A stretch of DNA of 64,000 nucleotides from Pseudoclavibacter sp. CFCC 11306 (GCF_008831235.1 NZ_WBKF01000001.1:62001-126000), one strand, 5' to 3'; numbered from the stretch's first letter, positions 42,736 through 51,330 are shown. Notes: generated by a model not told the origin, from the sequence alone. Translations and numbers: made by a program.

Positions 42736-44820
42736 GTGACGAGTAACGACCGCAAGGTGGGCGTTCCAACGCCCCTATACATTGTTGCGGCGCCGCTTGG
42801 ACCAGATGGAGCGGCTTTCCAACCAGCATTCATTCCAGATGAGCCACAGTCCGGAACCTTTGACGAAGCACTCCTGCCAGCCCTTATCGGTATCCACTAT
42901 GCGATGCACCTTCCAAAGAACCGGTTCGAAACGCTTGACCTGCAAATACCGGCGATCAGAGATCAGGTAGTCGGTTTTCCTCGTGGTCACTCAATCGCAC
43001 TTATCCCAGATGTAATGCTGGATGAAGCAAAACTCATGGCGGTGTTGACTGCTCCGTATGAACCAGCTCTCATCCTTGCGCCTTCCGACCGGATCAAGGC
43101 AGCGCAGACGGCTTCGAGGCAGGTCGGGTCGCTGCTCCCGCCGGCCGCCTTCGAGACGCTAGGTCAATCTTCCCTAGACGAACACTGGCGGCTACTGGCT
43201 TCGCGATGGCTCGATGACTGGCCGCGAAGTGTTGTCCTCGAACCTGCAACTCCGAGGTGGTCATGGCCGATACGACAGGACGGCTCATTTCTTTCACTTC
43301 AAAGACTGGCACGAATGATGGCGGTTCCGCTCGAGTTCCCCAAAGAACAGGGATCTCCGTTTCGTTCGGCAGCGCATGTCCGGGGGCTTCGAATACATCT
43401 CGAAGCCCTTGCAGAACTCGAGCACGAGGGTGTCGACATTGATTCAGCCGAAGCGCATTACCCCTTAGCTTTGGAGAAGAAGTCAAACATGCGCATGCGG
43501 TTGACGATGAGTCTATCCGGCACAGCACCTCGATACGTCAGGTTCTCTTCGGGCGCGGACGGAATCACCGACGGCGTCTTCAGGGATGACTACCCAGAAG
43601 TTAGGGCACTGATGGTTAGTCATGCCGCGTCGGCGGACAACTCTATGGGCATCGTCCTTGAAGATGTGCTGACTCCAGAAGCATTTCATGCTGTCGCAGC
43701 GCTAGAACGACATTGGTCAGAGGTGCCGCGTCCAGGGGCAGTTCGACGACTTTTTCAGCGTCTCAACAATGCCACTGAGTCCTTTTGGACCGACGAAATG
43801 GTCGCAGCCATACGTTGCGCATCGTCCATCGAAGTATTCACCAACTTCCCCTTGGGGCTGCTGACCCTGCCCGGCGACTCCTCACCTATCTGCAATCGTC
43901 TCCCAATCAGCTATCGTCCCATCAACCCTCTCACGCGTGCATTGCAGTTTGAACTCATCCCACAGGCACCACACCTTTTGAACGCGGGGTTCAAAGTCCT
44001 CGTTGCGGAGTGCATCCCGAGTTCGGACCCCGTTGGGGCAGCATCTCGGGTGGGATGGGCACGTATCGCCGACGAGATGGAGGCCGCAGGCATTGACTTC
44101 ACGATCAGTGAGACGCTTACCAGAGTTTCGCTCCGTGAAGCGATCACCGCCTCAGCACCGGACGTGCTGATCCTTAGCGCACACGGGTTTCACGCATCTG
44201 AGCAAAATGTCGCCGGCATCATTATCGGGGAGGATGAACGCAGCCTCGGAGATGACTTCGGCGCAGTCCCACCATTGGTGATTCTCAGCGCGTGCCACAC
44301 CTCTCCACGAGGAGGAGGAGTGGTAAACATCGGAGATCTCTTGATCAGAGCTGGCGCTGTTTCGGTACTTAGCACCCTGGTTCCAGTAAACGTATTTCAC
44401 AACACGCAGATTGTGGCCCGGTTCCTGAGATATGTGGCTCTCGCTGTCAATGACTCCGCAACGCCCGCGAACACTTCGGTTATGGATGTTTGGCATCAAG
44501 TTCAAGCTCTAAACGTAGTTATCGATCTTGTCCATGGGAACCGCAAACTCATGGAATGGGCTTTCACAAGAGTCAATGGCACCAGCCCGATCGAGCAGTT
44601 CATGACAGGTGACCATGGCATGCGACGAACGCACCTGTATCAGGATGCGGAAGCTCGACTTGTCGGCATCGCCGCACGAACCAGCGACGAGCAACGGGTG
44701 CGAGGCTGGTTACGCTCACCAGGATATGTGCCCGAGAGTCTTATGTACACGATGCTGGGTAGGCCGAGCTTTCTCCTGGTCGGCGCACCCACCGATACTG
44801 CGTGGTCAACGGATCTGTAA
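42736..44820 (+). CDS. CHAT-domain caspase-like protease
   Basis: 694 aa. The C-terminal 250 residues are a CHAT domain: His483 (ILSAHGFH) and Cys520 (VILSACHTS), followed by GGGVVNIGDLLIRAGAVSVLSTL. These are the catalytic dyad and the flanking strand typical of this caspase-like clan. The 400-residue N-terminal part has no recognised domain and could be the sensor. GTG 42736 has GAGG seven bases upstream. It stands alone, divergent from the broken relaxase, at the right side of the inserted element. CHAT proteases are death effectors in several anti-phage systems (for instance, gasdermin-coupled ones), but no gasdermin-like gene is near. Base composition is less GC-rich than the backbone, suggesting transfer. 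Confidence 0.8.
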   Translation: MTSNDRKVGVPTPLYIVAAPLGPDGAAFQPAFIPDEPQSGTFDEALLPALIGIHYAMHLPKNRFETLDLQIPAIRDQVVGFPRGHSIALIPDVMLDEAKLMAVLTAPYEPALILAPSDRIKAAQTASRQVGSLLPPAAFETLGQSSLDEHWRLLASRWLDDWPRSVVLEPATPRWSWPIRQDGSFLSLQRLARMMAVPLEFPKEQGSPFRSAAHVRGLRIHLEALAELEHEGVDIDSAEAHYPLALEKKSNMRMRLTMSLSGTAPRYVRFSSGADGITDGVFRDDYPEVRALMVSHAASADNSMGIVLEDVLTPEAFHAVAALERHWSEVPRPGAVRRLFQRLNNATESFWTDEMVAAIRCASSIEVFTNFPLGLLTLPGDSSPICNRLPISYRPINPLTRALQFELIPQAPHLLNAGFKVLVAECIPSSDPVGAASRVGWARIADEMEAAGIDFTISETLTRVSLREAITASAPDVLILSAHGFHASEQNVAGIIIGEDERSLGDDFGAVPPLVILSACHTSPRGGGVVNIGDLLIRAGAVSVLSTLVPVNVFHNTQIVARFLRYVALAVNDSATPANTSVMDVWHQVQALNVVIDLVHGNRKLMEWAFTRVNGTSPIEQFMTGDHGMRRTHLYQDAEARLVGIAARTSDEQRVRGWLRSPGYVPESLMYTMLGRPSFLLVGAPTDTAWSTDL

Positions 44821-45001
44821 GGCAACCTGGCAGTTGAGCCAAGCCGGCAAGATGAAAGCCTCGCCATCGAACCACTCGGTCTGACAGCGAACCTAAGCGC
44901 GGACGGGGTTGCCCCTCACGGCAGACGAGATGCACATACCGGAACCGCCGAACCGCGTGGGGTTGCAGATGTCGAAGGACGCAACCCTAGAGCGCTGGTG
45001 G

Positions 45002-45487
45002 CTATCCTTTTGATTCCATCGAGACTTCAACGTCGGACTCATATCGTGGCGCAGTGCCACCAAGATCAGTGCGGGGCAGCAAGTAAGGTGGCGCGGGCTG
45101 TCCGATCGAGTGAATACGCCAACCGTGGAGTTCTGGACGCCATACGAAAGTGACGTAGGCGATCACGTTTTGCCTCGGTTGCTTCACGAGGTACGCGCCG
45201 CTGTCGGGGACGAGCTTCACGTAGGCCACATCGTTTGCTTCCTTCGGGCGTAGCGCTCGTGTGGAGATAGCAATCGCTTGGTCGAGGAAGAACCGTTTGC
45301 CATCTGAGAAGTCTCCCCAATCGGCGCAGGCTTCTGGCGTCACAAACATCTCAAGGACAGATGCCATTAGGTCGTCCTGATGAAAAAGGTCGTTGAAGGC
45401 CTTCGCTACTCGTGACGGATGGTCAGCCGCCAACGCTTCAAAGGCGAGCCGGGCGGAATCTTCGTCAGTCCACTGCATGTCGTTCAT
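45002..45487 (-). CDS. Hypothetical NTF2-like small protein
   Basis: 161 aa. No family is recognised with confidence. The alternation of an N-terminal helix pair (ARLAFEALAADHPSRVAKAFNDLF) with C-terminal strands (NDVAYVKLVP, QNVIAYVTFVWRP, GWRIHSIGQP) suggests an NTF2-like cone. It is convergent with the CHAT protease and divergent from the methyltransferase. The ATG at 45487 is the most N-terminal Met before the frame loses protein-like composition; the longer reading frame to 45697 is Cys/Thr-rich and unlikely. It could be an immunity-like or stress protein. Confidence 0.55.
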   Translation of the reverse strand: MNDMQWTDEDSARLAFEALAADHPSRVAKAFNDLFHQDDLMASVLEMFVTPEACADWGDFSDGKRFFLDQAIAISTRALRPKEANDVAYVKLVPDSGAYLVKQPRQNVIAYVTFVWRPELHGWRIHSIGQPAPPYLLPRTDLGGTAPRYESDVEVSMESKG

Positions 45488-45772
45488 GCCGGAAGTATCT
45501 CCCACACCGTTGACGTTCTGGATCGCGCTCTCTGCGAGCGAGAGACGGATGGCGGAGTTGACCTCATCTGCAAGACGCGTGGTGGTTCTGGTGGCCGGAT
45601 GGCAGGGAGTCCGGCATGCCTGACAGACGAGTGAGTCAGGACGGTGCACGTCGGCGGCGCATGTGAAGACGGACGCGGCGGATCGGGTAATCAGCACCTA
45701 GAGGTTGACCAGCCCGACAACGACTTCCTGTGGGGAGTCCGACCGGGGATCACCCTGTCAGCCGGAGTCCTC

Positions 45773-46910
45773 ATGCTCGACACCGATCACCACGACCGCC
45801 CGCTGCAAGTCGGCTCCCTATTCAGTGGCTACGGCGGACTCGACCTCGCCGTCGAGCACGTCTTCAACGCCGAGACCGTTTGGTTCTCCGAGATCAACGA
45901 ACCCGTCGCCCGCGTCTTCGCTCACCACTGGCCCGACGCCCACAACCTCGGCGACATCGCCACCATCAACTGGAGCGGCGTGCCAGCGCTGGACATCCTC
46001 TGCGGCGGCTTTCCATGCCAGGACGTGTCCACTGTAGGCAAGCAGGCTGGCCTCGCACCCGGCACCCGCTCAGGACTTTGGTCACACATGGCCGAAGCGA
46101 TCGACGTGCTGAAGCCTCAGCTCGTCGTCATCGAAAACGTGCGGGGCCTGCTGTCCTCACCCGCCGTCCGCGCACCATTGGAAGAAAAAGACGATGCGCA
46201 ACGCGACCCGGAGTTTGCAACCCACGGCGATGCAACCGTTCGCAACCTGGAACCCGACTCGTGGGGCTTGGGAGACTTCCCAGCTCGACCTCTCCGGGCA
46301 GCCGGCGCCGTACTCGGCGATCTGGCCGACCTCGGGATGGATGCACGATGGATCGGTCTACCAGCTTCCCTCGTCGACGCACCCCATCACCGCTATCGCA
46401 TCTTCATCTTTGCCCATCGCCGGGACACTGTTTCGTACCCCGCTGGCCTCGGACTCAGCCCGTGGCAGCGAAACACTGGATCAAGTTCGCGCCCGACGCG
46501 GCACCATCGCTCTGAGCCATCAGGTTATCGACATCGCACTGAACGGACCGCCTGGCTCGCGAGCCAAGTACAACGAGTCCGAGACCCTGTGGAGCCTGAT
46601 TCAGAGCATCTTCGACGCTGGGGGGGGATACGCCCGTGCGATAGCCCGTTGGGAGCACATCACCGGACGACCAGCCCCATCACCGACGCTCCTGAACGAC
46701 ACGGACGGTCCGAGGCCGTCGCCGGAGTTTGTGGAGTGGCTCATGGGCCTCCCATTTGGATGGGTTAGCGCCTCTGAGCACGGCATTACCGTGAACCAAC
46801 AGATGAGTACCCTCGGGAACGGTGTTCTCAGCCTCCAGGCCTTAGCAGCAATACCTCCCCGAGTGAGCCCGTGGCACGGGTCATCTGCCGCCGACGCTGC
46901 TGTCGGCTAG
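45773..46910 (+). pseudogene. DNA (cytosine-5-)-methyltransferase, single frameshift
   Basis: The first frame carries motif I (SLFSGYGGLDLA), motif IV (GGFPCQDVS, catalytic Cys82), motif VI (IENVRGLL) and motif VIII (HHRYRIFIFAHR). At about 46416-46432 the frame changes by one base and continues as LFRTPLASDSARGSETLDQ to the C-terminal motif X (VNQQMSTLGNGV). Repaired, the protein would be about 378 aa, like phage-type orphan C5 methyltransferases. No cognate endonuclease is adjacent. ATG 45773 has GGAG seven bases upstream. The split could be sequencing error or inactivation; if active, it would add to host DNA modification or protect incoming elements. Confidence 0.82.
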
Positions 46911-46920
46911 AATGGGAGGC

Positions 46921-46974
46921 ATGTCAGGTGCTTCTGCTGCGGCCGCTGCCGCTGTGACGGAGACGCTCCGCTAG
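46921..46974 (+). CDS. Alanine-rich leader peptide of the MFS gene
   Basis: A 17-aa ORF, MSGASAAAAAAVTETLR, ends 106 bp before the exporter. TAGAAT lies seven bases before the ATG, so the message may be leaderless or begin at the ATG. Ala runs are the contexts at which chloramphenicol- and linezolid-like drugs are known to stall ribosomes. Hairpin partners around it suggest attenuation. Confidence 0.65.
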   Translation: MSGASAAAAAAVTETLR

Positions 46975-47037
46975 CGGCGGAACGTCTTCTCACTTTTCAA
47001 GTTTCACGTTCCGTCGCTTGATCGTCGGTTCGGAGCG
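46964..47037 (+). promoter_or_regulatory. Mutually exclusive hairpins (attenuator) before MFS gene
   Basis: GCGGCGGAACGT (46974-46985) can pair with ACGTTCCGTCGC (47006-47017), 11 of 12 positions. The leader's 3' end CGCTCCG (46964-46970) can instead pair with CGGAGCG (47031-47037). Ribosome stalling on the leader would choose between them. The MFS ribosome site is at 47072-47076. Confidence 0.6.
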
Positions 47038-47080
47038 ACACCCGTTGTCGCCCGATTCTTCATTCGAGCAGCGGAGTTTT

Positions 47081-48508
47081 ATGTCTTACAGCACGTCATC
47101 ATCGCGGCCAGCGCAAGTGTCGGCTGCGCGTTCCTGGGCAGCCCTCGTGTGCCTGTCTGTCCTGCAATTCCTCATCGCCGTCGACGTCACCGTGGTCAAC
47201 GTCGCGCTGCCATCCATCGGCAACGATCTGGGCGTTGACCTGCGTGGGCTGACATGGGTCGTCGTCGGCTACACCATCGCAGGCGGTGGCTTGCTCATGC
47301 TCGGTGGCCGCCTGGGCGACGTCTTTGGCCGCCGCCGCCTCCTTCTCACCGGTACAGCGATCTTCGGAACAGCCTCGCTAATGGCGGGCCTCGCAGATTC
47401 CTTCGCGCTACTCGTCATCGCCAGGTTGCTCCAGGGAGCAGGCGAAGCACTCGCCCTGCCTGCTGCGATGGCAACGATCGTCCTGCTGTTTCCCGAAGGA
47501 AAGGATCGCAGCCGTGCCCTGAGCGTCTGGGCGGCAGTGGCGAGCTGCGGTCTCGTACTGGGATTCGTGCTCTCGGGAATCATCACCGAACACCTGGGGT
47601 GGCGATGGATCTTCCTCATCGCGGTTCCATTCATTCTGTTCGTACTGCTCGCCACGGTAGTCCTCCTGCCACGCGACCAGAAACAAGAGCGCGCCCCGTT
47701 GGATTTCCTTGGATCGATTCTGCTGACGAGCGCACCCCTGCTGTTCGCATTCGGGGTGGTCGAAGCCGGAGAGAACACCGGGAATCTGCCATGGCTAGCG
47801 ATCGCCGCGCTGATAGGAGCGAGTGTCGCCGCAGGCTTGTTCGTCACCGTGGAACGCCGAGCCGCGAATCCTCTGGTACCTCTAACCTTCTTCCACAACC
47901 GAACACGAGTACGAGCAAATCTTGCGACTGCACTGCTGAGCGCGGCGCTTTCGACATCGTTCCTGCTGTTCACGTTCTACCTACAGGATGAACTCGGTCT
48001 TTCCCCACTGGAAGCCGGTCTGCTACTCCTGCCCCTTGCCGTGGCACTCATCGCCGCCGTGACCATCGTGCCCCGCCTCCTGGGGTGCTGGGGAGCGCGT
48101 TCTTGCATCGTTGTCGGGCTAAGTTCCGCAGGCGTAGGCATGATCGTGATCGCTATAGCTGCGCAGTTCGAAGCCCCCGCATGGCTGCTGATCCCAGCGA
48201 TGCTGTTCATCGCCGCGGGTATGGGATTCGGGCTCGTGGGACTGCAATATGCGGCGGTGACCGAGGTCACAGAAGAGGATGCGGGAGTCGCGTCCGGGGT
48301 CCAGCGGGCCTCGGACCAGCTCGGAGGGTCCGCGGGGGTCACCGTCTACGTCGGATTGGGTTTTACGTCGATCGTCCACGGGATATCGCCCTATGTACTG
48401 AGCAGCGGACTCGCAATTGTCGGTCTCTGTATTGCAGGAGGCGTTGCCGCGCGAATTGCCCTCCCCAACGTCGAAGTCACGAATACTGACTCGATGGGCA
48501 GCTCGTAG
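47081..48508 (+). CDS. MFS drug exporter, DHA2 (14-helix) family
   Basis: 475 aa with 14 predicted membrane helices. Motif A follows helix 2 (GGRLGDVFGRRR). DVTVVNVALP at the end of helix 1 and the helix-5 pattern (GLVLGFVLSGIITEHLGWRWIF) are typical of H+-coupled DHA2 drug efflux pumps. Motif C-like Gly/Pro spacing and the short cytoplasmic loop between helices 6 and 7 (LPRDQKQERAPLD) are present. ATG 47081 follows GCGGAG. The upstream leader peptide and hairpins suggest that expression is induced by an antibiotic that stalls ribosomes, so a translation inhibitor is the likeliest substrate. Substrate is inferred only. Confidence 0.9.
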   Translation: MSYSTSSSRPAQVSAARSWAALVCLSVLQFLIAVDVTVVNVALPSIGNDLGVDLRGLTWVVVGYTIAGGGLLMLGGRLGDVFGRRRLLLTGTAIFGTASLMAGLADSFALLVIARLLQGAGEALALPAAMATIVLLFPEGKDRSRALSVWAAVASCGLVLGFVLSGIITEHLGWRWIFLIAVPFILFVLLATVVLLPRDQKQERAPLDFLGSILLTSAPLLFAFGVVEAGENTGNLPWLAIAALIGASVAAGLFVTVERRAANPLVPLTFFHNRTRVRANLATALLSAALSTSFLLFTFYLQDELGLSPLEAGLLLLPLAVALIAAVTIVPRLLGCWGARSCIVVGLSSAGVGMIVIAIAAQFEAPAWLLIPAMLFIAAGMGFGLVGLQYAAVTEVTEEDAGVASGVQRASDQLGGSAGVTVYVGLGFTSIVHGISPYVLSSGLAIVGLCIAGGVAARIALPNVEVTNTDSMGSS

Positions 48509-48587
48509 GCATCCGCGAGCACATGAATGCGATGGACGAGGTGCTCAATGGCGTCCTCGGACAGCTCGTTTGATCGAAGCGGGCAAG

Positions 48588-48625
48588 GGTTGCGGTACGA
48601 ACCACTCATGGTTCGTACCGCAACC
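48588..48625. terminator. Perfect 17-bp hairpin after the MFS gene
   Basis: Arms 48588-48604 and 48609-48625 (GGTTGCGGTACGAACCA and its exact complement) flank loop CTCA. It lies 80 bp after the exporter stop. Length and perfection exceed a normal terminator, and there is no T-tract. It may act as a terminator or be an operator or recombination site. Confidence 0.55.
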
Positions 48626-48740
48626 ATCTCCCGTGCCCGTGTGCCGGTCGCGTACGACTGCGTGAAGGTGATCATCGTTCGCGATGGCTCTGCGATCCTC
48701 TTCAGCGAGTTTGGTGAACAGCCCGTCTGGGCCGAAGAGC

Positions 48741-49082
48741 GGCTACCTCACCACCGCGACCGTCCGCGACGCCACCGACTGGGACAGCATCGTCGCGAAG
48801 TTCAGACTGCCCGACCTCACCCGGCATGGCCTGCACCACACGGGAGCGACCTGAATGGCCGACGCTGGTATTCCGCTGCACGTGCTCCGCGGCATCCCGA
48901 TAAGTGAGGCAGCACGGCGCATTGAGTCCAAGCACACCGAGCAGGAACAGACCCGGCAGCAGACCGCACAACGTGCACGACAGCTCTATCCGTTTGACCC
49001 TGACCCTTCCTCAATGGCCCCGCACTGCAACGTGCCTGCACGGGCCTTGTATCGGCGATCAGGCATGGATGAGACAGACTGA
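48741..49082 (+). pseudogene. Tyrosine recombinase C-terminal relic
   Basis: The frame reads LPDLTRHGLHHTGAT-stop-MADAGIPLHVL. This is the conserved integrase block (expected GLRHTGATWMADAGIPLHVLxxxLGH) with Arg replaced by His and Trp replaced by TGA (48852-48854). The downstream LGH and the nucleophile Tyr are replaced by unrelated sequence (EAARRIESKHTEQEQ..., open to 49082). It is evidence of an earlier integrated element in this part of the island. Not functional. Confidence 0.7.
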
Positions 49083-49100
49083 GTCACTTATCCTTGTGTT

Positions 49101-49886
49101 GTGCAGACGAGAACAGGCGACGCGACATCAACTAGCGCGTCGACCGAGAGTCGATCCCGGCCGGTTCTGCTGCTTGCCGCCTGGGTGTTGGCACTGATCG
49201 TGCTCGCGGCGTTGGCTCCCCGGCTTCAGCACGCTCTCGGCGTGCCGTTCGAACTGCTCTCATTCGTGATGCTCGCTCCGGCGCTGGCAAGCTTCGTAGT
49301 AGTCGTGCGTCCGAAGTGGATGCCCTCATGGTGGGCGCGAGTTTCAAGCGGCCGAGTGTTTGCGGTCTCGGCGGGAGCTGCCGTCGCCGTCATCATGTTC
49401 GTGGCAACGCTGTCGATACTGACCGGCCATCTGCCGTCGTGGAATGCACTGGGCTTTGCCTCACCGCTGTGGCTGTTTCTCATTCTTCAAACGGTAGGAG
49501 TGCTGGGCGAGGAGATTGGTTGGCGAGGAGTGGTGCAACGGGCAGGGGAGCAGCTTGCTCGTCCCGCCGTTGTCTCGGTGATAGCGGGTTTGCTCTTCGG
49601 CGCTACTCACCTCGGATACTGGTCGCTCGGATTCCTGCCGGTCCTCACCTTCGCAGTGACAGCCGCGCTCATGAGTCTGACCATCACGACCTTGTTCGAA
49701 GGCAACCTGTGGCAGCGGATGATTCCGGCCGTCATCATTCACCTGGGCGTGAACCTCAGCGTTGCGAGCCTCGCCGAGGCCGATGAGCCGCTGGCGACGA
49801 CGCTGCCCGCTCTGGCAGCTGCCGCCGTGATGCTCGTTTCGGCCGTAGTGACAAAGGTCATGATCCGGAGACGCCACAAGCCATAA
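49101..49886 (+). CDS. CPBP-family intramembrane metalloprotease
   Basis: 261 aa with about eight hydrophobic segments. The three CPBP motifs are in order: GEEIGWRG (EExxxR), LLFGATHLGYW (FxxxH) and IIHLGVNLS (HxxxN/S). These glutamate/histidine residues bind the catalytic metal within the membrane. Bacterial members often process or confer immunity to peptides. GTG 49101 lies eight bases after TATCCT, so the transcript may be leaderless. Its neighbours are an integrase relic and a relaxase relic, consistent with cargo of an earlier mobile element. The substrate is unknown. Confidence 0.85.
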   Translation: MQTRTGDATSTSASTESRSRPVLLLAAWVLALIVLAALAPRLQHALGVPFELLSFVMLAPALASFVVVVRPKWMPSWWARVSSGRVFAVSAGAAVAVIMFVATLSILTGHLPSWNALGFASPLWLFLILQTVGVLGEEIGWRGVVQRAGEQLARPAVVSVIAGLLFGATHLGYWSLGFLPVLTFAVTAALMSLTITTLFEGNLWQRMIPAVIIHLGVNLSVASLAEADEPLATTLPALAAAAVMLVSAVVTKVMIRRRHKP

Positions 49887-49947
49887 CACCCCACCACTCC
49901 ACGGTCCTGCCCCGTAACCCAGTCAGGAAACCGGAACCGGATCACAG

Positions 49948-49976
49948 GTGAGTGCGTTTGGGGTACCTCAGCTAGC
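49948..49976 (+). repeat. Third copy of the element end (relic junction)
   Basis: GTGAGTGCGTTTGGGGTACCT-CAGCTAGC matches 40001-40029 in 28 of 29 positions. It again abuts the 5'-cut edge of a (now decayed) TraA relaxase on the minus strand, marking a second insertion of a related element in the same target motif. Confidence 0.75.
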
Positions 49977-50330
49977 CCAGGTCGAGGCGCCCAGTTGCTT
50001 GGGTGATAGGTAGGGCAATGGTGTCGCCGATCCGTCCTCGCGCAGCTCCGTGACCATCTAACGGTCATCGTTCCTGACCCATGAGCTGCCAGCGCGGAGG
50101 CATCGCTCGTTGCGCAGGGTGATGACCAGGTCGCCCCGCACACCGTGCTCCCGTCGTGGGAGGGGCAGTTCGCGCTGTGATGGTGCCGTTGATAATGCGG
50201 TCGGCGCGCGCCCGCTGGTTCTGAGTCGGCCGGGGTGGGCACCTGTCGTTGGTGAACTGGCGGTCGAGGCGTCGTAAGAGGATGGGAAAAGGGTGGGAGA
50301 TGTGGAGGCGATCAAAAGGTCATCGCCCCT
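49972..50330 (-). pseudogene. Decayed TraA relaxase fragment at second element junction
   Basis: On the minus strand, GDLVITLRNERCLRAGSSWVRNDDR at about 50055-50135 aligns with GDTVITRKNNRRLRTKTSWVQNGNR of the relaxase at 40-42 kb. The part leading to HLDLG and the junction is present but riddled with indels and stops. The 5' remainder is lost. This is a third relaxase lineage in the window and shows repeated integration at one protein motif. Confidence 0.65.
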
Positions 50331-50430
50331 AGATCACCCGGAGGTGGCCGAACACGGGTTGGTCGGTTAACGAGAAAACGCCCCGTGCCTTGTGTTTACA
50401 AGGACACGGGGCGTTCTGTCTGTCGGGGCA
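50328..50430 (-). repeat. Right copy of the tRNA-distal terminator repeat
   Basis: Aligns with 13907-14010 in the same orientation (AGATCAC-C-GAGGTGGC, CGAGAAAACGCCCCGTGC, TTCTGTCTGT-GGGGC). Here the tRNA sequence itself is lost beyond the last acceptor bases. The pair brackets 36 kb and is consistent with nested integrations at one tRNA-Pro. Confidence 0.6.
50377..50415 (-). terminator. Strong hairpin terminator inside right repeat
   Basis: An 11-bp perfect stem (AACGCCCCGTG / CACGGGGCGTT), with a nested CCTTGT/ACAAGG stem, and TTTT on the minus-strand side. Confidence 0.8.
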
Positions 50431-50529
50431 CCATCATCAGTTTCAAAAAAATGGGTAACAGGTCACGAGTTCATACTCGCGTGTCAGAAGGGAGACGTCT
50501 CACTACCTGAGCGAGCTCCTGCCCGCATT

Positions 50530-50832
50530 ATGAGCCGAAAGTACGTTCATGTCAATAAGAAAGATGTAGACAGAGCGGTGGAACTATATAGGCAAGGATC
50601 GACTATCTATGACTTGGCGGAGACCTATGGCTGCCATAGGCAGACGATCGCTCGTCACTTGAAACAGCGGGGCATCGTGGTTGGCGCAAAACTCGATGAT
50701 GAGGCGCTTCAGATGCAAGTTCAAGAAGTGTACGCCCGAGTCGGCACTTACGCTGGAACCGCTCAAGAGATCGGCATCAATAGGAAGACGGTCAAGAAGA
50801 TCATCGATATGCTGAGAGACTCGACGTGCTAA
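50530..50832 (+). CDS. Small helix-turn-helix DNA-binding protein (resolvase-HTH-like)
   Basis: 100 aa. Two similar HTH units are visible: DLAETYGCHRQTIARHLKQRGI (about 29-50) and GTAQEIGINRKTVKKIIDML (about 76-95). Both match the Hin/resolvase-type or Helix-turn-helix-23 pattern, and the second contains the recognition helix NRKTVKKI. There is no catalytic domain, so it is a DNA-binding adaptor or repressor rather than a recombinase. It is convergent with and overlaps the next gene by 4 bp. The ribosome site is weak. Codon usage is more AT-rich than the backbone, marking recent transfer. Confidence 0.65.
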   Translation: MSRKYVHVNKKDVDRAVELYRQGSTIYDLAETYGCHRQTIARHLKQRGIVVGAKLDDEALQMQVQEVYARVGTYAGTAQEIGINRKTVKKIIDMLRDSTC

Positions 50833-51086
50833 GCGCTTGCATCGTAGGTGACACCGATTTGTGGCGCAGCTCGCTCGATCCAATTCTCGTGACGCTCGAC
50901 TTCATCGGCCAGTGCTCCACGTTCAACCTCATCGGTATCGAGGGTTTCGCGAAGTGCATCCGGATGATTGTAAATCCCGTCGATCTTGTCCCCGAGGCGA
51001 CCGGTGCGAATATCCAAACGTTCATTCAGCTCGTTAAAGCGTTGCTCGAAATGATTCCATAGTTTATCGAATTGATCGTCGTTCAT
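50829..51086 (-). CDS. Small coiled-coil hypothetical protein
   Basis: 85 aa, highly charged, with heptad-like spacing (FDKLWNHFEQRFNELNERLDIRTGRLGDKIDGIY) over most of the length; no known domain. It converges with the HTH gene and overlaps it by 4 bp. The region is clearly lower in GC than the backbone, as is the next gene. The start ATG at 51086 is followed by an acidic stretch; no strong ribosome site is seen. It could be an HTH partner (antitoxin-like) but this is not shown. Confidence 0.5.
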   Translation of the reverse strand: MNDDQFDKLWNHFEQRFNELNERLDIRTGRLGDKIDGIYNHPDALRETLDTDEVERGALADEVERHENWIERAAPQIGVTYDASA

Positions 51087-51257
51087 ATCTGCATCTAGTA
51101 TGACGATTTTGTATAGTTATACGAAGTGTAGAAAATACAACAGGGCAGAATGCTATACGAACAAATTTGAAAATCAAGAGACAACTACAAGTTCACTAGC
51201 ACCTGTTATCAGATGAGAAGGCAGCGCTAGAGACCTGCTCAAGTTCGACGCATTCCG

Positions 51258-51278
51258 TTCTTCTTCTTCTTCTTCTTC
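51258..51278. repeat. (TTC)7 microsatellite
   Basis: Seven uninterrupted TTC units in the AT-rich intergenic region upstream of the pilin promoter. Unit number could change by slippage; distance to the -35 is 52 bp. Confidence 0.8.
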
Positions 51279-51330
51279 GTCGTAGACACCACAATGCAAA
51301 GTAGACATTTCCATTCCATCACTCTATTTC

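Noticed and set aside
46921-46974. Leader peptide as a stray ORF
   Set aside because: I first discounted it as chance, but a -10 at the right place, the Ala run and exclusive hairpins before a drug pump made it worth keeping.
50392-50529. N-terminal extension of the HTH protein
   Set aside because: The residues before ATG 50530 have no similarity to DNA-binding proteins and overlap the terminator region.
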